Positions 24,201-36,570 are shown, numbered from the stretch's first letter. The stretch is DNA of 64,000 nucleotides from Hanleya hanleyi (GCA_036873755.1 JAVTVY010047994.1:124001-188000); one strand, 5' to 3'. Numbers and translations: made by a program. Notes: a model not told the origin generated them from the sequence alone.

Positions 24201-27200
24201 ATGGATTCCATGTGCCAGTATCTATTTATGGGTGTTTCTCATATATTCTGATGAGAACTTACAGTTGAAGATCTCATTTCCAAATTTCCTTTTGCAGTAA
24301 TGTTAGACGATGATGAGGATGATCAATTTCTCCGAGCCGTTGATCAAGACGAGCAAAACGCCTCCATGTGCAAAAATTATGCATACAACTGGCGAACAAA
24401 TGAGTGCCAATATCGAAATCCTATGATCTACCCCGAGCAATATACTTCACATAACGTCGTGTCAGACTCTTATCCAACGTCATCGCCGTGTAGGGGTAAG
24501 TGGTCTCGTCCATCTCTTACATAGTTTTTTTTTCCATCATTCAGGTGGGGGTTGTTTGTTCCACATACAGTTTTTTAGTTTTAACTAGTAGATCTATACG
24601 TAAGGCCTTCATCGTATCTTCTGAGAAGGTCTTCCATCTAGGGATATGTGACATTAATATGGGAAAAGCTCCCTCGTGCGTGATTGTAAAGCTGTGTTGT
24701 TGCTGTTTTTCAATCCAAAACCTGCCTAATAAGATTGTTCTTGACGTTTACGTACGGAAACAGCAGCCTTGAGAAACATGCGATGGTCTTGTATAAAACT
24801 AGATATATGATTTATCAAAATATGTTCTCAGGTATATTTTGGTATTTTTGATACATTTCTAGGGAGGATTTTCTCTTCTGGCAAAAATATGACAGCTCAA
24901 ACCAAAATTATATTGCCTTACGGTAAATAAGGAAATTTAATGATTTGAAAGTACCAAGAATGTTGCTGCGTTTACGTGTCATATTTTTGCTACAATGGAA
25001 AATTGTCTCTAGAAATGCTTCAAAATTAACAAAGTATAGGCTAGAGAGCACATTTTGATCAACATCGCAAATCTTTTCAGACTGATATTGGTACGATATG
25101 TAAACATAAAGAAAAATATAATTTTGTAGGTTTTGAAGTGAAAAAGAATCGACTTTAGTACCGTCATACAATCGGCTTTATTACGGTCTATCAACTATAT
25201 AATATATAGACCACCGCAATGCGGTCTCTCAAACAGATATGGACAAATATATCACACTTTGCGGATGGATGTACTTGAGTGCATGGGCAGTGGTGGTGAG
25301 AACACAACTACTTCCCGCTACCAAAAATACTCTACACGTGATCCTAAAGTGTCACACCGACATCGTATAATCCTCACTTTATGATAAGGGCAAAATCTCC
25401 CCCTCTCGACATTTATCGACACCACTTTATCCCACTACACAAATGCCTATATCCTTCCATGATTTCATCATTTTCCAAAAGCTTATCACATAAAATACTC
25501 GTTTTGACGTAATTTCCATCTGTCAAAATCTTTCATTCTCTCTTATCTCGCCGTTCTTCACATCATTTGCACCTTGTACAGGCTACATCTCTCCCACGAA
25601 TTTGAATTACTACGAGGTCTCAAACTCAAATCAGTGCAAATAGAATTCTGCTATCGTTGCCCCCAAGCGAAGCCCAATGCCCCCATGGACATTTCAGAGA
25701 CGGTGGCCCATCAGTAATTTTTAAGGGCGAAGTAGTCAAATGAATGCATGAACTAAAATATGTAGTTGGTCTTTCAGAGCGATGCGTTGATAAATTCGCT
25801 TCAAAAATGTGATCGAGTAACCGTGTCTTAAGAATCCATAGAGTATTAACATAGTCGTGAAGTAGAGTATTAACAGGGTAGTGAAGTAGAGTATTAACAT
25901 GGTCTTGAAGTAGAGTATTATCATGGTTGTGAAGTAGAGTATTAACATGGTTGTGAAGTAGAATATTAATATGGTCGTGAAGTAGAGTATTAACATGAAG
26001 TAGAGTATTAACATGGTCGTGAAGTAGAGTATCATCATGGTCGTGAAGCAGAGTATTAACATGGTCGTGAAGTATAGAGTATTAACATGGTCGTGAAGTA
26101 GAGTATTAACATGGTCGTGCAGAGTATTAACATGGTCGCGAAGTAGAGTATTAACATGGTCGTGAAGTAGAGTAGTAACATGGTTGTGAAGTAGAGTATT
26201 AACATGGTCATGAAGTACACTAACGTGATCCTGTAATTTGAGAATAATGAGGCTCAATGCCTTACAATTACTCTCAGTATACAACAAAATATTCTTCTCT
26301 GTACCTTTTTAAAAAAATTTCATAACTAAAATGATATTTGGGCACTTGAACCGTATACGGTACATCACTGGGGAAGAATATTTGCTTAAACGTACCACCT
26401 CCTTTTAACGTTCATTTCCTTCATTCAACAGCGCCAGATCCACATTACCCAAATCTTCCCAAGTTCCACGATCTCATCGATACGGACAGTCCCTCCTACC
26501 CCTCAGTCCGACGTCACTACAGTGGCAGCTGTGATGAAGACTCAGATTCGGACTCAGAAGCGGATCACACGCCAAGGAAAGGAAAACGAGGTAAGATTCT
26601 ATAGTTTCACAAGTTTGGGTTCTCGTGAATACATGTATATTGTATATGTATGTATATTTTAGCACTGAGAACACACAAGAACCTATATTTCGGAGTCCAT
26701 ACAGCCGAGACAAACTGTCATATATATGTTATTTTTGTTTTGAGCTGGCGGGGGGGGGGGGGGTAGGTTATCCCAAACATATATATGTGCGGTGATTTCA
26801 CCCGCATCAGTGGCACTATGCACAGCGAATTTTCTGTACATGATTCCAGAATTTGATAAAATCCACATTCCAAAAAATCTACCTTTTGTATACTACTTCA
26901 TGCCGTCATTGCAACAATAGCCTAATAATGTTACACAATCAGTGCCAGTGAACATCAAAGTACATTTTGTTAGATTTTACATAAATCTTAACTAAATTTT
27001 AAAATCAAAATGGAAAATAATCAGAACGGAAAATGGTCTCTATGGATGTAAACAGCACGTCACGAGTACTGTGAGTTAAATATGACATGTGACGGCAAAT
27101 CCACATCTTATTTTTTATCATGATTTGTAATAAAATACTCTCTGAAATAATTAGATTAGAATTAGTGCCCAATCTAATCCGATTGAAAATCAATCTATTG

Positions 27201-30200
27201 GACTGAACATTCCAGTTTATTAGGATCTATTAGGCTGAATTTTCAGTCTACATCAGATTCATTCTGTACTTTTTCAATCTAATAGATTGAAAATAAGTTC
27301 AATCGCTCCGAAAGATTGACTTTTCAATCTGAGATGGTTGGAATTAGTGACACGAACTACTTTTTACAGTCGAAATGTCAATCTTTCGGTTTGATTGAAA
27401 TTATTTTTTTTTTTTTTATTGAATTTAGATTACCGAACAGAATTAATCTAATGCAGACTGAAAAACCATTCTAATAGATCGTAATAAAGTGGAATTTTCA
27501 ATCTAATAGATTGATTTTTAATCGGAACAGATGGGTATAATTATTAAAGAGAGTATTAGTGATGAAAGTTTAGATTTGTAGTGTAAACAAAAAACAGGGT
27601 TTAAAACTCTCCTTTCTAAGAATTGTGTTCAGTAACATGCACAAAAAAAAGAAATTCTTGCTTAATCTATAACAGATCGAGTGTATGCATTTGTATTTAA
27701 CTTCAAAGTCTAACACCAGTCTTCGCCCACTAAAAGAATAGTTTTCTCGAGTTTTGGTTTTTCCAATCGCCCTGTATCTAGCGGGAAGGAGGAAGTCCTG
27801 AAGCTGAACGGGGGCGATCTAGGGGATCAAGATAAGCACTGAAACAGAAATACCCAAAATGGACGAATTAAATTAAATGTAAATATGTTATTTCAAAATG
27901 TATCGGCAATATCAGACAGAAAATCGGACAATGTTCGTGAAATAACAGCTTCTTGGGAAATCCAATTTGCGAGTATTTCTGTAAATATTCATTTTCAGAA
28001 AAAAATGGTCGTTGGAACGTGGTTAGTAAATATTCTTCCAATGACTGGAGGCGGATATATCATGTATGATACAAACGAAGAGAACTTTCTATAAGAGTGT
28101 TTATCAACTCAACATGATAATATCATGACACAAAATTTAAACTCATGCGCCATCTTGTACTCAACGGCTTCGTATACATGTAGCGGCATTCAATACATTA
28201 ACGTGGTGAATAAACAACAAATACGTTATGCAAGTAATTATATCCCGTTCACTCATGAGAGCAAGTTTGAGGAAATTGTTACAAAGAAATTTTCTAGTTT
28301 CGTTTAATATTTACTGCATTCGGGTTGGTTTTTTTGTAAACAATATTCAAATAGAATAACCAGGGATGTAATTAACACAGAACAGACTTTTCCAATAAAT
28401 TGAGTCAAATTATCTCAAACGTCTGTACAAATGCAAACAATGCGGACAGCATGGCATTGGCCATAATAATTACTGTGATAGCACGAGAGACATTCGTAGT
28501 AGTATTATATACTATTGGCATTAATTAACTCAAATGCAGAATCCACATTGTGGAGAAGCAGATTTACGAGTGGCATGCGTTAAAATAATAATAAATATTT
28601 CCTTCTTAAATTTAATATAACTCTACACGGTTATATTGTTATTGTCACTTTCTCGTACCGTGTGTCACTTTCTCGTACCGTGTGTCACTTTTTCGTACCG
28701 TGTGTCACTTTCTCGTACGGTGTGTCACTTTCTCGTACCGTGTGTCACTTTCTCGTACGGTGTGTCACTTTTTCGTACCGTGTGTCATTTTCTCGTACCG
28801 TGTGTCACTTTCTCGTACGGTGTGTCACTTTCTCGTACCGTGTGTCACCTTCTCGTACCGTGTGTCACTTTCTCGTACGGTGTGTCACTTTCTTGTACGG
28901 TGTGTCACTTCGTTTGAGTCCCATAAGACCGCCATGTCTTTTTCTATGAGTCATTTGCATGATTTTCAACAAATTGATTGTTCTGTGTTATTCAAATCCT
29001 AACCCTTATTCGATAAAATGAGTTACCCTATTTTCCCATAACATATACGGTACAAAAACAGCTATTGATCAAATCAAATTTTAGAAATACAGATCAAATG
29101 TCCAATAGAACCTGTGTGCGAAGGAAAACATTTCGCGCATCAAACCAAAGCTGTTCACCAACAATATAGCAAGAGGCTCCAGGACGCAACTCTTGTTAAA
29201 TCACATGCTTTCGATCGTCTCCATATTGAATTCCATCGTTTTCTTCCCTAGGATCTAAGAGTATTCTCTTGTGGAAGTTTCTCCTGGACAGCCTGGCAGA
29301 TTCTCAGTACGCACCACAGATTTTAAAGTGGGAGAACAAAGCCAGCGGAATTTTCAAGTTTGTGGACACGACAGCCGTGGCCAAACTCTGGGGCAGTCAG
29401 AAGCGTAAAGGAGATATGAATTTTGAAAAGCTCAGTCGGGGAATAAGGTACGATGATTATACGACCCTATCTTCTTACTCTTATCTGGAAAAACTTTTAA
29501 TATTAATTCCGCTTAAACTTTTAATATTAATTCCGATTACTTTTTACCTTAGTTCCTGGTATAAATAGCATGCGGTATCAGTGTTGTATAAATCGTTTTA
29601 GAGATATTCATGACTTTAGCTCTTGGAAAAAAATGACACCGACTCAGTATCTTTGTCGCACCACACTACACCATCTCTTGTGATACTGTTACAGCAAAAC
29701 TGTCGAAACGACCAATAAAAATTTGGTCACCTGCGACCATATAAACTATACACTCTCAAAACGCAAATGTTAGATTTAACATCTAGAGGGTTGGAGGAGG
29801 GAAAGCATTTAGAAAGTGTTGTATTCGCCACTTTTAAGTGTTAAATGCAACATTTTAAGCTGTTGCATCCAACACTTAAAAGTGGTGGAACAACACTTTC
29901 TAAATGCTTTCCCTCCTCCAACCCTCTATATGTTAAATGTAACATTTGCGTTTCAAGAGTGTATGGCATAGACGTGACCGACCAAGTTTTATTATCTGGT
30001 CGCTATCCGACCACACTTTTCTTGGTCACAGCGACAATATATGGTCGGAGTTCGACTGGATGACACTTGGTCGATCACGACTGTACCAAAATTTATATGG
30101 TCAGAGCGACCATATGAGTCTTTGTCGCTTTATTTTGACCAAGAATTTCCGACAAACATTCTCTTGGTCGGATACCCTTCGACTTCGGGGATATCTTCGT

Positions 30201-30804
30201 TGTGCGCGAGAGGGACAATACGGAGGAACGCTAAATCTCATTTAAAATTTACATTCTTGTCTCAGCCGTGGATAATGTTCCAGGATAGATCTAGACCAAT
30301 CCCATGTGTTGTTTTCTGGAAGTTTTTTTTTATCTTTCATTCAAACAGTATTCTGTATTTCGTATCGACTATAAACTGCATACATTTAATGGTGATATTG
30401 AACGACTGAAGACCTCAAGGGACAAAGACAACAGTTGCCTGGCTTGTAGGATATTTGGCCGTATATGCATACGTATACATTTTCAATAAATTACGAAAAT
30501 TAATAAATATAGCAATTTATTATTTTTTTCTTCAAATGATTTTTTTTTTTTTTTTTATTTCTTTTTCTTTCAAAACTCAAGCCGAAGAGAACCAGAGCTA
30601 CTATGGTATTTAATTACTAAAGTAATGAAAAAAAATCCTTCCTTATCTTCACCTGGCGCTATTTTGATCATATGTTTCATTTTTCAATATAGACACTACT
30701 ACCGCAGCGGCATGATGAAGAGAGTGGAAGGGAAACGACTCGTATACAAATTCAACTGGAAAATGATCCCCAAAGATTACAGAAAGAAGTCCCTCATTTG
30801 CTAG
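21238..30804 (+). CDS. ETS-domain transcription factor, ESE/ELF3-like
   Basis: A sequence-specific nuclear transcription factor by family. Eight coding exons join in phase: 21238-21246, 21605-21683, 22463-22552, 22982-23092, 24298-24495, 26432-26590, 29252-29447 and 30693-30804. They give 317 codons and a TAG. Residues 1-30 are acidic and hydrophobic (DFIELL, DDPSSLLP), like an activation region. Residues 60-100 are Ser/Cys-rich and end in acidic runs (DDDDE, DDDEDD). Residues 197-207 are acidic/serine, followed by basic PRKGKR at 210-215. The ETS domain spans about 220-301, with tryptophans W223, W242 and W262 at the classic spacing and the recognition helix NFEKLSRGIRHYYR carrying the two base-contacting arginines R278 and R281. 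KWEN..GIFKF points to the ESE group, but no Pointed domain precedes it. Exon 1 is open upstream and opens with an acceptor, so a non-coding first exon or a longer N-terminus remains possible. Confidence 0.88.
21605..21683 (+). CDS. ETS gene exon 2
   Basis: Acceptor ttgcag, donor GTAAGT. It encodes the acidic DFIELL..LLPTCLHSQ segment and ends in phase 1. Confidence 0.75.
22463..22552 (+). CDS. ETS gene exon 3
   Basis: Acceptor tttacag, donor GTAAGT. Thirty codons, phase 1 to phase 1, rich in Asn, Asp and Ser. Confidence 0.75.
22982..23092 (+). CDS. ETS gene exon 4
   Basis: Acceptor ttgttgcag. The donor is either GTATGG at 23093 or, three bases earlier, GTGGTA at 23090. Both keep phase 1 and differ by one codon. 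It encodes a Ser/Cys-rich stretch ending in an acidic run. Confidence 0.7.
24119..24171 (+). mobile_element. RT-element 3' tail remnant in intron 4
   Basis: 'ttctttcatggacgacggct' followed by 'gaatattgaatgtcggatgt' and 'gacgcttgctat' matches the 3' terminus of the RT-element family and is nearly identical to 4970-5022. Only the tail is recognisable. Confidence 0.55.
24298..24495 (+). CDS. ETS gene exon 5
   Basis: Acceptor ttttgcag, donor GTAAGT. Sixty-six codons beginning with DDDEDD and continuing with a Tyr/Asn-rich segment. Phase 1 at both ends. Confidence 0.75.
25843..26216. repeat. 24-bp minisatellite in intron 5
   Basis: About fifteen units of 'gtagagtattaacatggtcg' plus 'tgaa', with deletions and variants. 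The period is a multiple of three, so long repetitive frames appear on the - strand. They are not a gene. Confidence 0.9.
26432..26590 (+). CDS. ETS gene exon 6
   Basis: Acceptor attcaacag, donor GTAAGA. It encodes a Pro/Tyr-rich part, the EDSDSDSEAD acidic run and the basic PRKGKR just before the ETS domain. Confidence 0.8.
27150..27535. repeat. Diverged inverted repeat in intron 6
   Basis: Words such as 'caatctaatagattga' and their mirror images recur on both sides of a poly-T run at about 27405-27418. This looks like an old palindromic element, with no coding content. Confidence 0.45.
28646..28912. repeat. 20-bp minisatellite in intron 6
   Basis: Thirteen head-to-tail units of 'tgtgtcactttctcgtaccg' alternate the ending ccg/cgg. 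Three overlapping frames stay open simply because the unit lacks stops. No gene. Confidence 0.93.
29252..29447 (+). CDS. ETS gene exon 7, N-terminal ETS domain
   Basis: Acceptor ttcttccctag, donor GTACGA (an acceptable variant). It encodes LLWKFLLDSL through the first recognition-helix arginine and ends in phase 2, so that the second arginine codon is split between exons 7 and 8. Confidence 0.92.
29751..29961. mobile_element. Palindromic MITE, copy 2, in intron 7
   Basis: Same family as 6874-7086: starts CACTCTC, ends AAGAGTG, and has the same inner words in mirror order. Both flanks read TA. The surrounding intron (29706-30185) is rich in ttggtc/gaccaa words in both orientations, so the MITE may sit in an older repeat. 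Confidence 0.85.
30693..30804 (+). CDS. ETS gene exon 8, end of ETS domain and stop
   Basis: Acceptor ttttcaatatag. It completes the domain (HYYRSGMMKRVEGKRLVYKF) and ends 16 residues later with TAG. Confidence 0.92.
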
Positions 30805-33408
30805 TCCAAGATCTCGGCGACCAAGTCTCGCGCCCAATGAACTCTCGTGGAAATGTCAATTCATTTTGTTACATGTTTTCATTTCATTATGGTCCCATGC
30901 ACAACTGTGAATAGATCTCATTCATATATACGTTTCATATGTTCTGTACAAAGTTGCATGTGTCTGCTCGGTGCCAATTTGTCTTAAATGCAGCGCTTCT
31001 GCTTTTGAGCTTCCGAAACAAAATAGTCCCTACCAAAATGGTAGCTTGACAGGGATTCGTGGATTGAGTTTGTACGAGTTGCATCTAAATATACCGGTTA
31101 TGATGAATATTTTTTAAGTACATGTACCAGTTAGAGTATTCTATATTATGAAGAAATACTATTACCGCCAAGCACACCAACACATTTGCCAAAACTTCTA
31201 TCTGCATGGCTTCTATTTTAACAAGAACAGTCTTATAAGAGAGTCAGTCAAAATGTTTCGTTAATTTGTATTGTCGTACCATGGAAAACAGTGCGTGGGA
31301 TCGTGTATGCTTCGCTATACTGTCGAATGGTCGCAGCGAGTAACCTTGTAATATACAACGAAGCTACGTAGCATAACATAATAACCGTTGATGTGATGGA
31401 CTGAAATGTGCGCTGATTTACAAATGAAACCGGGAAAATACTATGACCATGACAGTTTACAGGGTAAATTTACACCGGTAACACAACAAATGCATTGATG
31501 GAACATTTTGATTGGCGCTCTTACAAAACGATGAATCCGTTCTTGAGAACTAACGTCTAGTTCTAATTAATTGTCTACTTTAGAGATTGTAAACAATCAA
31601 CGGTTGCTCTGGCATATATTTTCTTGCATATCAACAAGATGACAAAATTTCTCCTGATATTTATAATAAATTACGCTGTAATTAACTTTCTAATTTTCTC
31701 GATATATAACTCCGTAAAAGTTGTTCGTGTGCCGAGACTCAATTGAATAGGGTGATGTCATGATGTATAGAAGTTATCGCGGACAAAGGTCATATAGGCC
31801 GTACAAGGTGAGAGTGTGCAGTTTTAACTTTGCTAGTTTAGTTGACCATGGTGGGATAGGGCGAAACCCCCAAATACCGTATGTTATAACCTTATACGGC
31901 CGCATTGAACTTTGTCTGCGATATCTTACATTATGGCCTCAAAAAGAAAATTTAAGACGAACTATCCAATGTTGATTTTACAAGCTCCAAAACAGACGAG
32001 TAAAATGGACAGACTTCAGTATATTTTACGTTGGTCGTTCAGGAATCGATCTGCCCAAATCGGAACGAGTGCAAACGGATATTGACATCTTAACATGCAC
32101 GCCCAAATCAAAGTACGTTACGAATGCGCGTCGGACTATTTATAATATGCATAATAATTATGTCATACCCGGTATTTGCCATCAGTTTCGTCATAGCTTA
32201 TCTTGCCAATACCGGTTATATATAGTATTGTGTAGGAGGGGTTGCAGCGCTAAAGAAAAGATTTCTCGAAAATGGTGAAAGAAATCTGAATATTTTCTGG
32301 AATTTAAGTCATATGAAACAGTGGGACAATATTTTCACAAATTTCCCTCGGACCGCAATGCGATCTTCACGTATTACGCCCACTAGAAATATCACATTTA
32401 TGCGACTGCTGACAATAATTCGTTACTGGTACTTGCCATAAAATGCGTCGGTTTATCACTTGAGAAACAGAAAGTTTTCATTTCGGAAAATTGGAGGTAG
32501 GCATATACATGTATGCCTATATGATCGTGTCTGTCATAATCAGAGTAAAACACGAATGTTTTAAACTAATGTGTCAGTGTGTCTTTGATAATATCTTCGA
32601 CAACACTTTTCATGTATATACCCCCTTCCTAACTATATATTTCAATCAAAGAGATATATTTTGGGAAAAGAAAGAAATGACTGAGAAAGTAAATAGAAGA
32701 ACAGTTATTGCTCAATATAATACAATCAATCTTGTGTATGTATCTAACAAACACAGCTGTAGTTATATTTTTATGAGATATGTACATATATGAAATGTTA
32801 CGAATTTGCATTTTTCTATACGCTCGAAGAGCTATCAGGAAGACTTTTTTTGTGGAAAGGAAGCGAAATTATTATCAGAGATGTACAAAGGATAATTCTT
32901 ATTGACTGTTTACATTCCTAGAAGATGTTCAACACTGCCGAGGCACTGGTGCTGTCTTTTGAAGTAAATTCAGATATACCGGTACATCTAATGTTTTATA
33001 TATACACATAAATGTATATTTTACTTGCCCCAGATATATTTTAAAATTACCTGTTCATGAATTTTTTTATATTTTATTAAAAATATTGTTGCATATACTT
33101 TTCTTCCTTTCATTATTGTTCACCTTTCGCCAATTATCTAATGAAAGAAAGTCGCTCATCTCTCGATCTCGGATATGCCTTTAACTGACAGTTTGGTCAG
33201 TATCCTTTCGCACACGTGTGGAGCACCGACACAGATGCCTATGGATCTATCATAGAGGTCTGCAAACCGTATGCCTCATATAATATCATCGATGCCCTTG
33301 TATCATCAACTCTAGAGAATATATGCATCAAATCAGACATTCAGTCGTCCATAGAGGGATTTCCGCGTCAATAATCGAAATGGAGCGATATTGGAGCGAT
33401 AGGCAAGA
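30805..33408. other. 3' flank of ETS gene, otherwise no gene
   Basis: The 3' UTR should begin here. A possible poly(A) signal AATAAA is at 31665-31670, about 860 bases after the stop, but it has no supporting context. Beyond it I see unique AT-rich DNA. Near 33337-33375 there is a remnant resembling the RT-element 3' end (cattcagtcgtccatagagg), and then the repeat into which the 12-kb element inserted. Confidence 0.4.
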
Positions 33409-33414
33409 GGTGGC
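33409..33414. other. Left target-site duplication GGTGGC
   Basis: Identical to 45502-45507. Together they bracket the terminal inverted repeats exactly. Confidence 0.85.
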
Positions 33415-33658
33415 AGTAGTATACAGCGAGCATATTCACCATTATTGATCTGGCGTAAGAATCTGGCGTCGAGGTCAAGTGCATTATAGTACGGGCGAAA
33501 ACCGGCAAAGAGTGCGCCGTCTCAAAAAGGACGCCGTCTCATGTGGAGATCATGTGATGGTCAAGTGCATGGGGCATGTATTCCTCCGCAGTGATGTGGT
33601 CTGGCGGTGATGCGGTCTGCCTCGGCGGACAGAAATTAGTCCCCAGACAATACGCTGC

Positions 33659-33871
33659 ATGGACCGATTGGGCCGAGTGAGGTGTCAAAGTGAAGCGCTC
33701 CTCCAGCACCATATGGAATGCCTGTACAGACTTGTAACTGGGGTTTTTCCATCATGCGGCGGTCACGTGATTAGGAGTGCATGTACGGACTTGTATGCCG
33801 TCCATTCATTTGAGTCGGGAACTTGGGGTCCCTACGGAAGGATTTTGCAAGTCATGGGTGAGTGTATGTAA
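33659..33871 (+). CDS. Hypothetical 70-codon frame, left arm
   Basis: Begins MDRLGRVRCQSEALL and ends at the first unit of the tandem array. The mirror copy (45033-45245) keeps the same frame and length despite several substitutions. I recognise no domain. 'CQSEAL'-like words recur in the arm near 36600 (YQCEAL), so it may be repeat-derived and not a gene. Confidence 0.2.
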   Translation: MDRLGRVRCQSEALLQHHMECLYRLVTGVFPSCGGHVIRSACTDLYAVHSFESGTWGPYGRILQVMGECM

Positions 33872-35740
33872 AATGAGGATTTGTCTCGAAAATATAAAAA
33901 GCGGAACACGGACTTTACCCCTACAATAGAGGAAAACCCTTATCAACCCTATCCCAAAGGGCTAATATCGGTCCCCGGGCTTATCGGGCAACCTGTAACC
34001 ATCTCGGTCATCTATACGCGGTAAGACTGACCCTGGGATCGTGTGTATCCATTTACAGCCTACTATCGGCAAGTGCGAGAGGGAATTTTCAGAAATCAAT
34101 ACCACGTGACTTCGTCAGCCAATCAGCTAAAGTCTACCGACGTAACCCCAACGTAACTAGCCATTTTCGAATCATGTGATGCCCTACTTGTTGAAAATTA
34201 CAGATCTACCACACCTCTTGGATGATACGAAAGTTATTCATACCTATATATTTTGTAAGCCTAGCCTATATCTGTTTCCGTAGTGGTTTGAAAACCTGTA
34301 ATTTATCAGATTTCTCGAGTCTGTTCTCTGCCGGATGAAGGCCGAACAGAATCCCGTAATATACCGGATATCGCTCCGCAATAATGGAGACTCACGATTC
34401 GCAAGCCATCTCATGGATGGCGAAGTGTACGCAAATGGCTTATCGGGGTCTCCCTATCAAGTCAATCGGGTGGGTGCATGTAAAATGAGGATTTGTCTCG
34501 AAAATATAAAAAGCGGAACACGGACTTTACCCCTACAATAGAGGAAAACCCCTATCAACCCTATCCCAAAGGGCGAATATCGATCCCCCGGGCTGATCGG
34601 GGCCTGGGTGCAGGGTGGGTGTATGTAAATTTAGGATTTGTCCCGAAAATATAAAAGGCGGAACACGGACTTTACCCCAACAATAAGGGAAAACTCCTAT
34701 CAGCCCTATCCCAAAGGGCTAATATCGGTCCCCTGGCTTATCGAGACCTGCTCAGAGAGGTAGGGTGGGGAGTGGGTGCATGTAAATTTAGGATTTGTCC
34801 CGAAAATATAAAAAGCGAAACACGGACTTTACCCCTACAATAAGGGAAAACTCCTATCAGCCCTATCCCAAAGGGCTAATATCGGTGCCTGGCTTATCGG
34901 GGCCTGCTGAGAGAGGTAGGGTGGGGGAGTGGGTGCATGTAAATTCAGGATTTGTCCCCGAAAATATAAAAAGCGGAACACGGACTTTACTCCTACAATA
35001 GGGGAAAACTCCTATCAAGCACGTCTAGGTAGGCTTATCGGAGTCTGCCGCCAGAGGTAGGATGGGGGAGTGGGTGCATGTAAATTGAGGATTTGCCCCG
35101 AAAATATAAAAAGCGGAACACGGACTTTTCCCCTAAAATAGGGGGAAACTCCTATCAACCTTGTCCAAAAGGGCTAATATCGGTCCCTGGCTTATCGGGG
35201 CCTGCTGAGAGAGGTAGGGTGGGGGAGTGGGTGCATGTAAATTGAGGATTTGTCCCGAAAATATAAAAAGCGGAACACGGACTTTATCCCTAAAATAGGG
35301 GAAACTCCTATCAACCACGTCTAGTGGGGCTTATCGGAGCCTGCCGACAGAGGTAGGATGGGGGAGTGGGTGCATGTAAATTGAGGATTTGTCCCGAAAA
35401 TATAAAAAGCGGAACACGGACTTTACCCCTACAATAGGGGGAAACTCCTATCAACCTTGTCCAAAAGGGCTAATATCGGTCCCTGGCTTATTGGGGCCTG
35501 CTGAGAGAGGTAGGGTGGGGGAGTGGGTGCATGTAAATTGAGGATTTGTCCCCAAAATATAAAAAGCGGAACACGAACTTTACCCTACAATAGGGGAAAA
35601 CTCCTATCAACCACGTCTGGTGGGGCTTATCGGAGCCTGCCGACAGAGGTAGAGTGGGGGAATGGGTGTATGTAAATTTAGAATTTGCCCCGAAAATATA
35701 AAAACGGACTTTACCCCTAAAATAGGGGAAACGCCTATCA
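33867..35740. repeat. 140-160-bp tandem array, left arm
   Basis: Ten recognisable units, each with 'gaaaatataaaaagcggaac' followed by acggactttacccc..atagggg. Two alternating sub-types differ in the middle: 'gtccaaaagggctaatatcg' or 'cacgtctagtggggcttatc'. A 448-bp insertion separates the first unit from the rest. Confidence 0.85.
33989..34436 (+). mobile_element. 448-bp non-autonomous element, copy 1
   Basis: It begins caacctgtaaccat and ends gtgtacgcaaat, and is flanked by the 11-bp direct repeat ggcttatcggg (33978-33988 and 34437-34447). The right arm has the uninterrupted target at about 44905-44930. A homologous copy with its own flanking repeat lies at 52458-52881. No long open frame or strong inverted ends. 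The target duplication length fits a SINE or other retroposed element better than a cut-and-paste transposon, but the class is unknown. Confidence 0.8.
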
Positions 35741-36083
35741 ACCAGGTCTAGAGGGTCATGTATAGACCGGAGAGAGAACAACAACAACACCAACAAGTGT
35801 TCATATAGTTTATTATCCCCTCCCGTACATCATACCCACGATGGAGGAGCCGCGTTGGGTATGTTTACAATACAAGTAGGCTCTTGTCCAATCAGAAGCC
35901 GCCATTTGGCGCTGCATCTGTCATATTCGTTCTTGCCCGTTAGATGTATTCCCGGCTGCTCTTATCCAATCAAAAAAACATGTACTCTGTTCATGTCCAT
36001 GTATACATACTCTGTTCATGTCCATGTACATACACTCTGTCCATGTCGCTATATAGCTGAAATATTGCGGAATGCGACGTTAA

Positions 36084-36570
36084 ATCTTAATTCTCTCTCT
36101 TCATGTACATGCACTCTATCCATGTACATGTTTCTTGTCCATGTCCATGTAGCCTGTCCATATACATGTACCATCACCAAGGGGGTGTGTGGAGGTGTGT
36201 TTGGGGTAGAGAGGGACCATCCTTGGTCCGAATACGTCGTCGGGATGTCATTTTGTAGCTCTCGGGGTATAGACCCCGATTTGAGGGATGTCCGCGTCAT
36301 CTGTGACGTCATTGGTGACGTCATCAGTACGAGTAGTAGCCAAAGTGGGCATTTTGAGGCAGTGAAGGAAGGTAGTTGAGGTAGAGAGGGACCATCCTTG
36401 GTCCGAATGCGTCGTGGGAGGTGTCATTTTGTAGTTCTCGGGGTGTACATCTCGATTTGAGGGATGTTCACGTCATCTGTCACGTCATCGGTGACGTCAT
36501 CAGTACGAGTTGTAGCCAAAGTGGGCATTTTGGGGCAGTGAAGGAAGGTATTTGGCGTAGAGATGGGTCA
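36084..36570. repeat. About 180-bp tandem block with TGACGTCA sites
   Basis: Two and a half units share 'gagggaccatccttggtccg', 'gatttgagggatgt' and 'gccaaagtgggcattttg'. Perfect TGACGTCA lies at 36304-36311, 36316-36323 and 36492-36499, with near-matches (tcacgtca) beside them. Mirrored in the right arm at about 42590-43000. Confidence 0.7.

Noticed and set aside
25736..26287. 183-codon - strand frame with HDHVNTLL repeats
   Set aside because: Derived from the 24-bp minisatellite in an ETS intron.
26750..26764. G-run as a G-quadruplex regulator of the ETS gene
   Set aside because: A single homopolymer run within an intron, with no separate G-tracts.
28636..29002. Three overlapping frames repeating VSLSRTVCHF-type peptides
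   Set aside because: A 20-bp repeat read in three frames. Nothing suggests translation.
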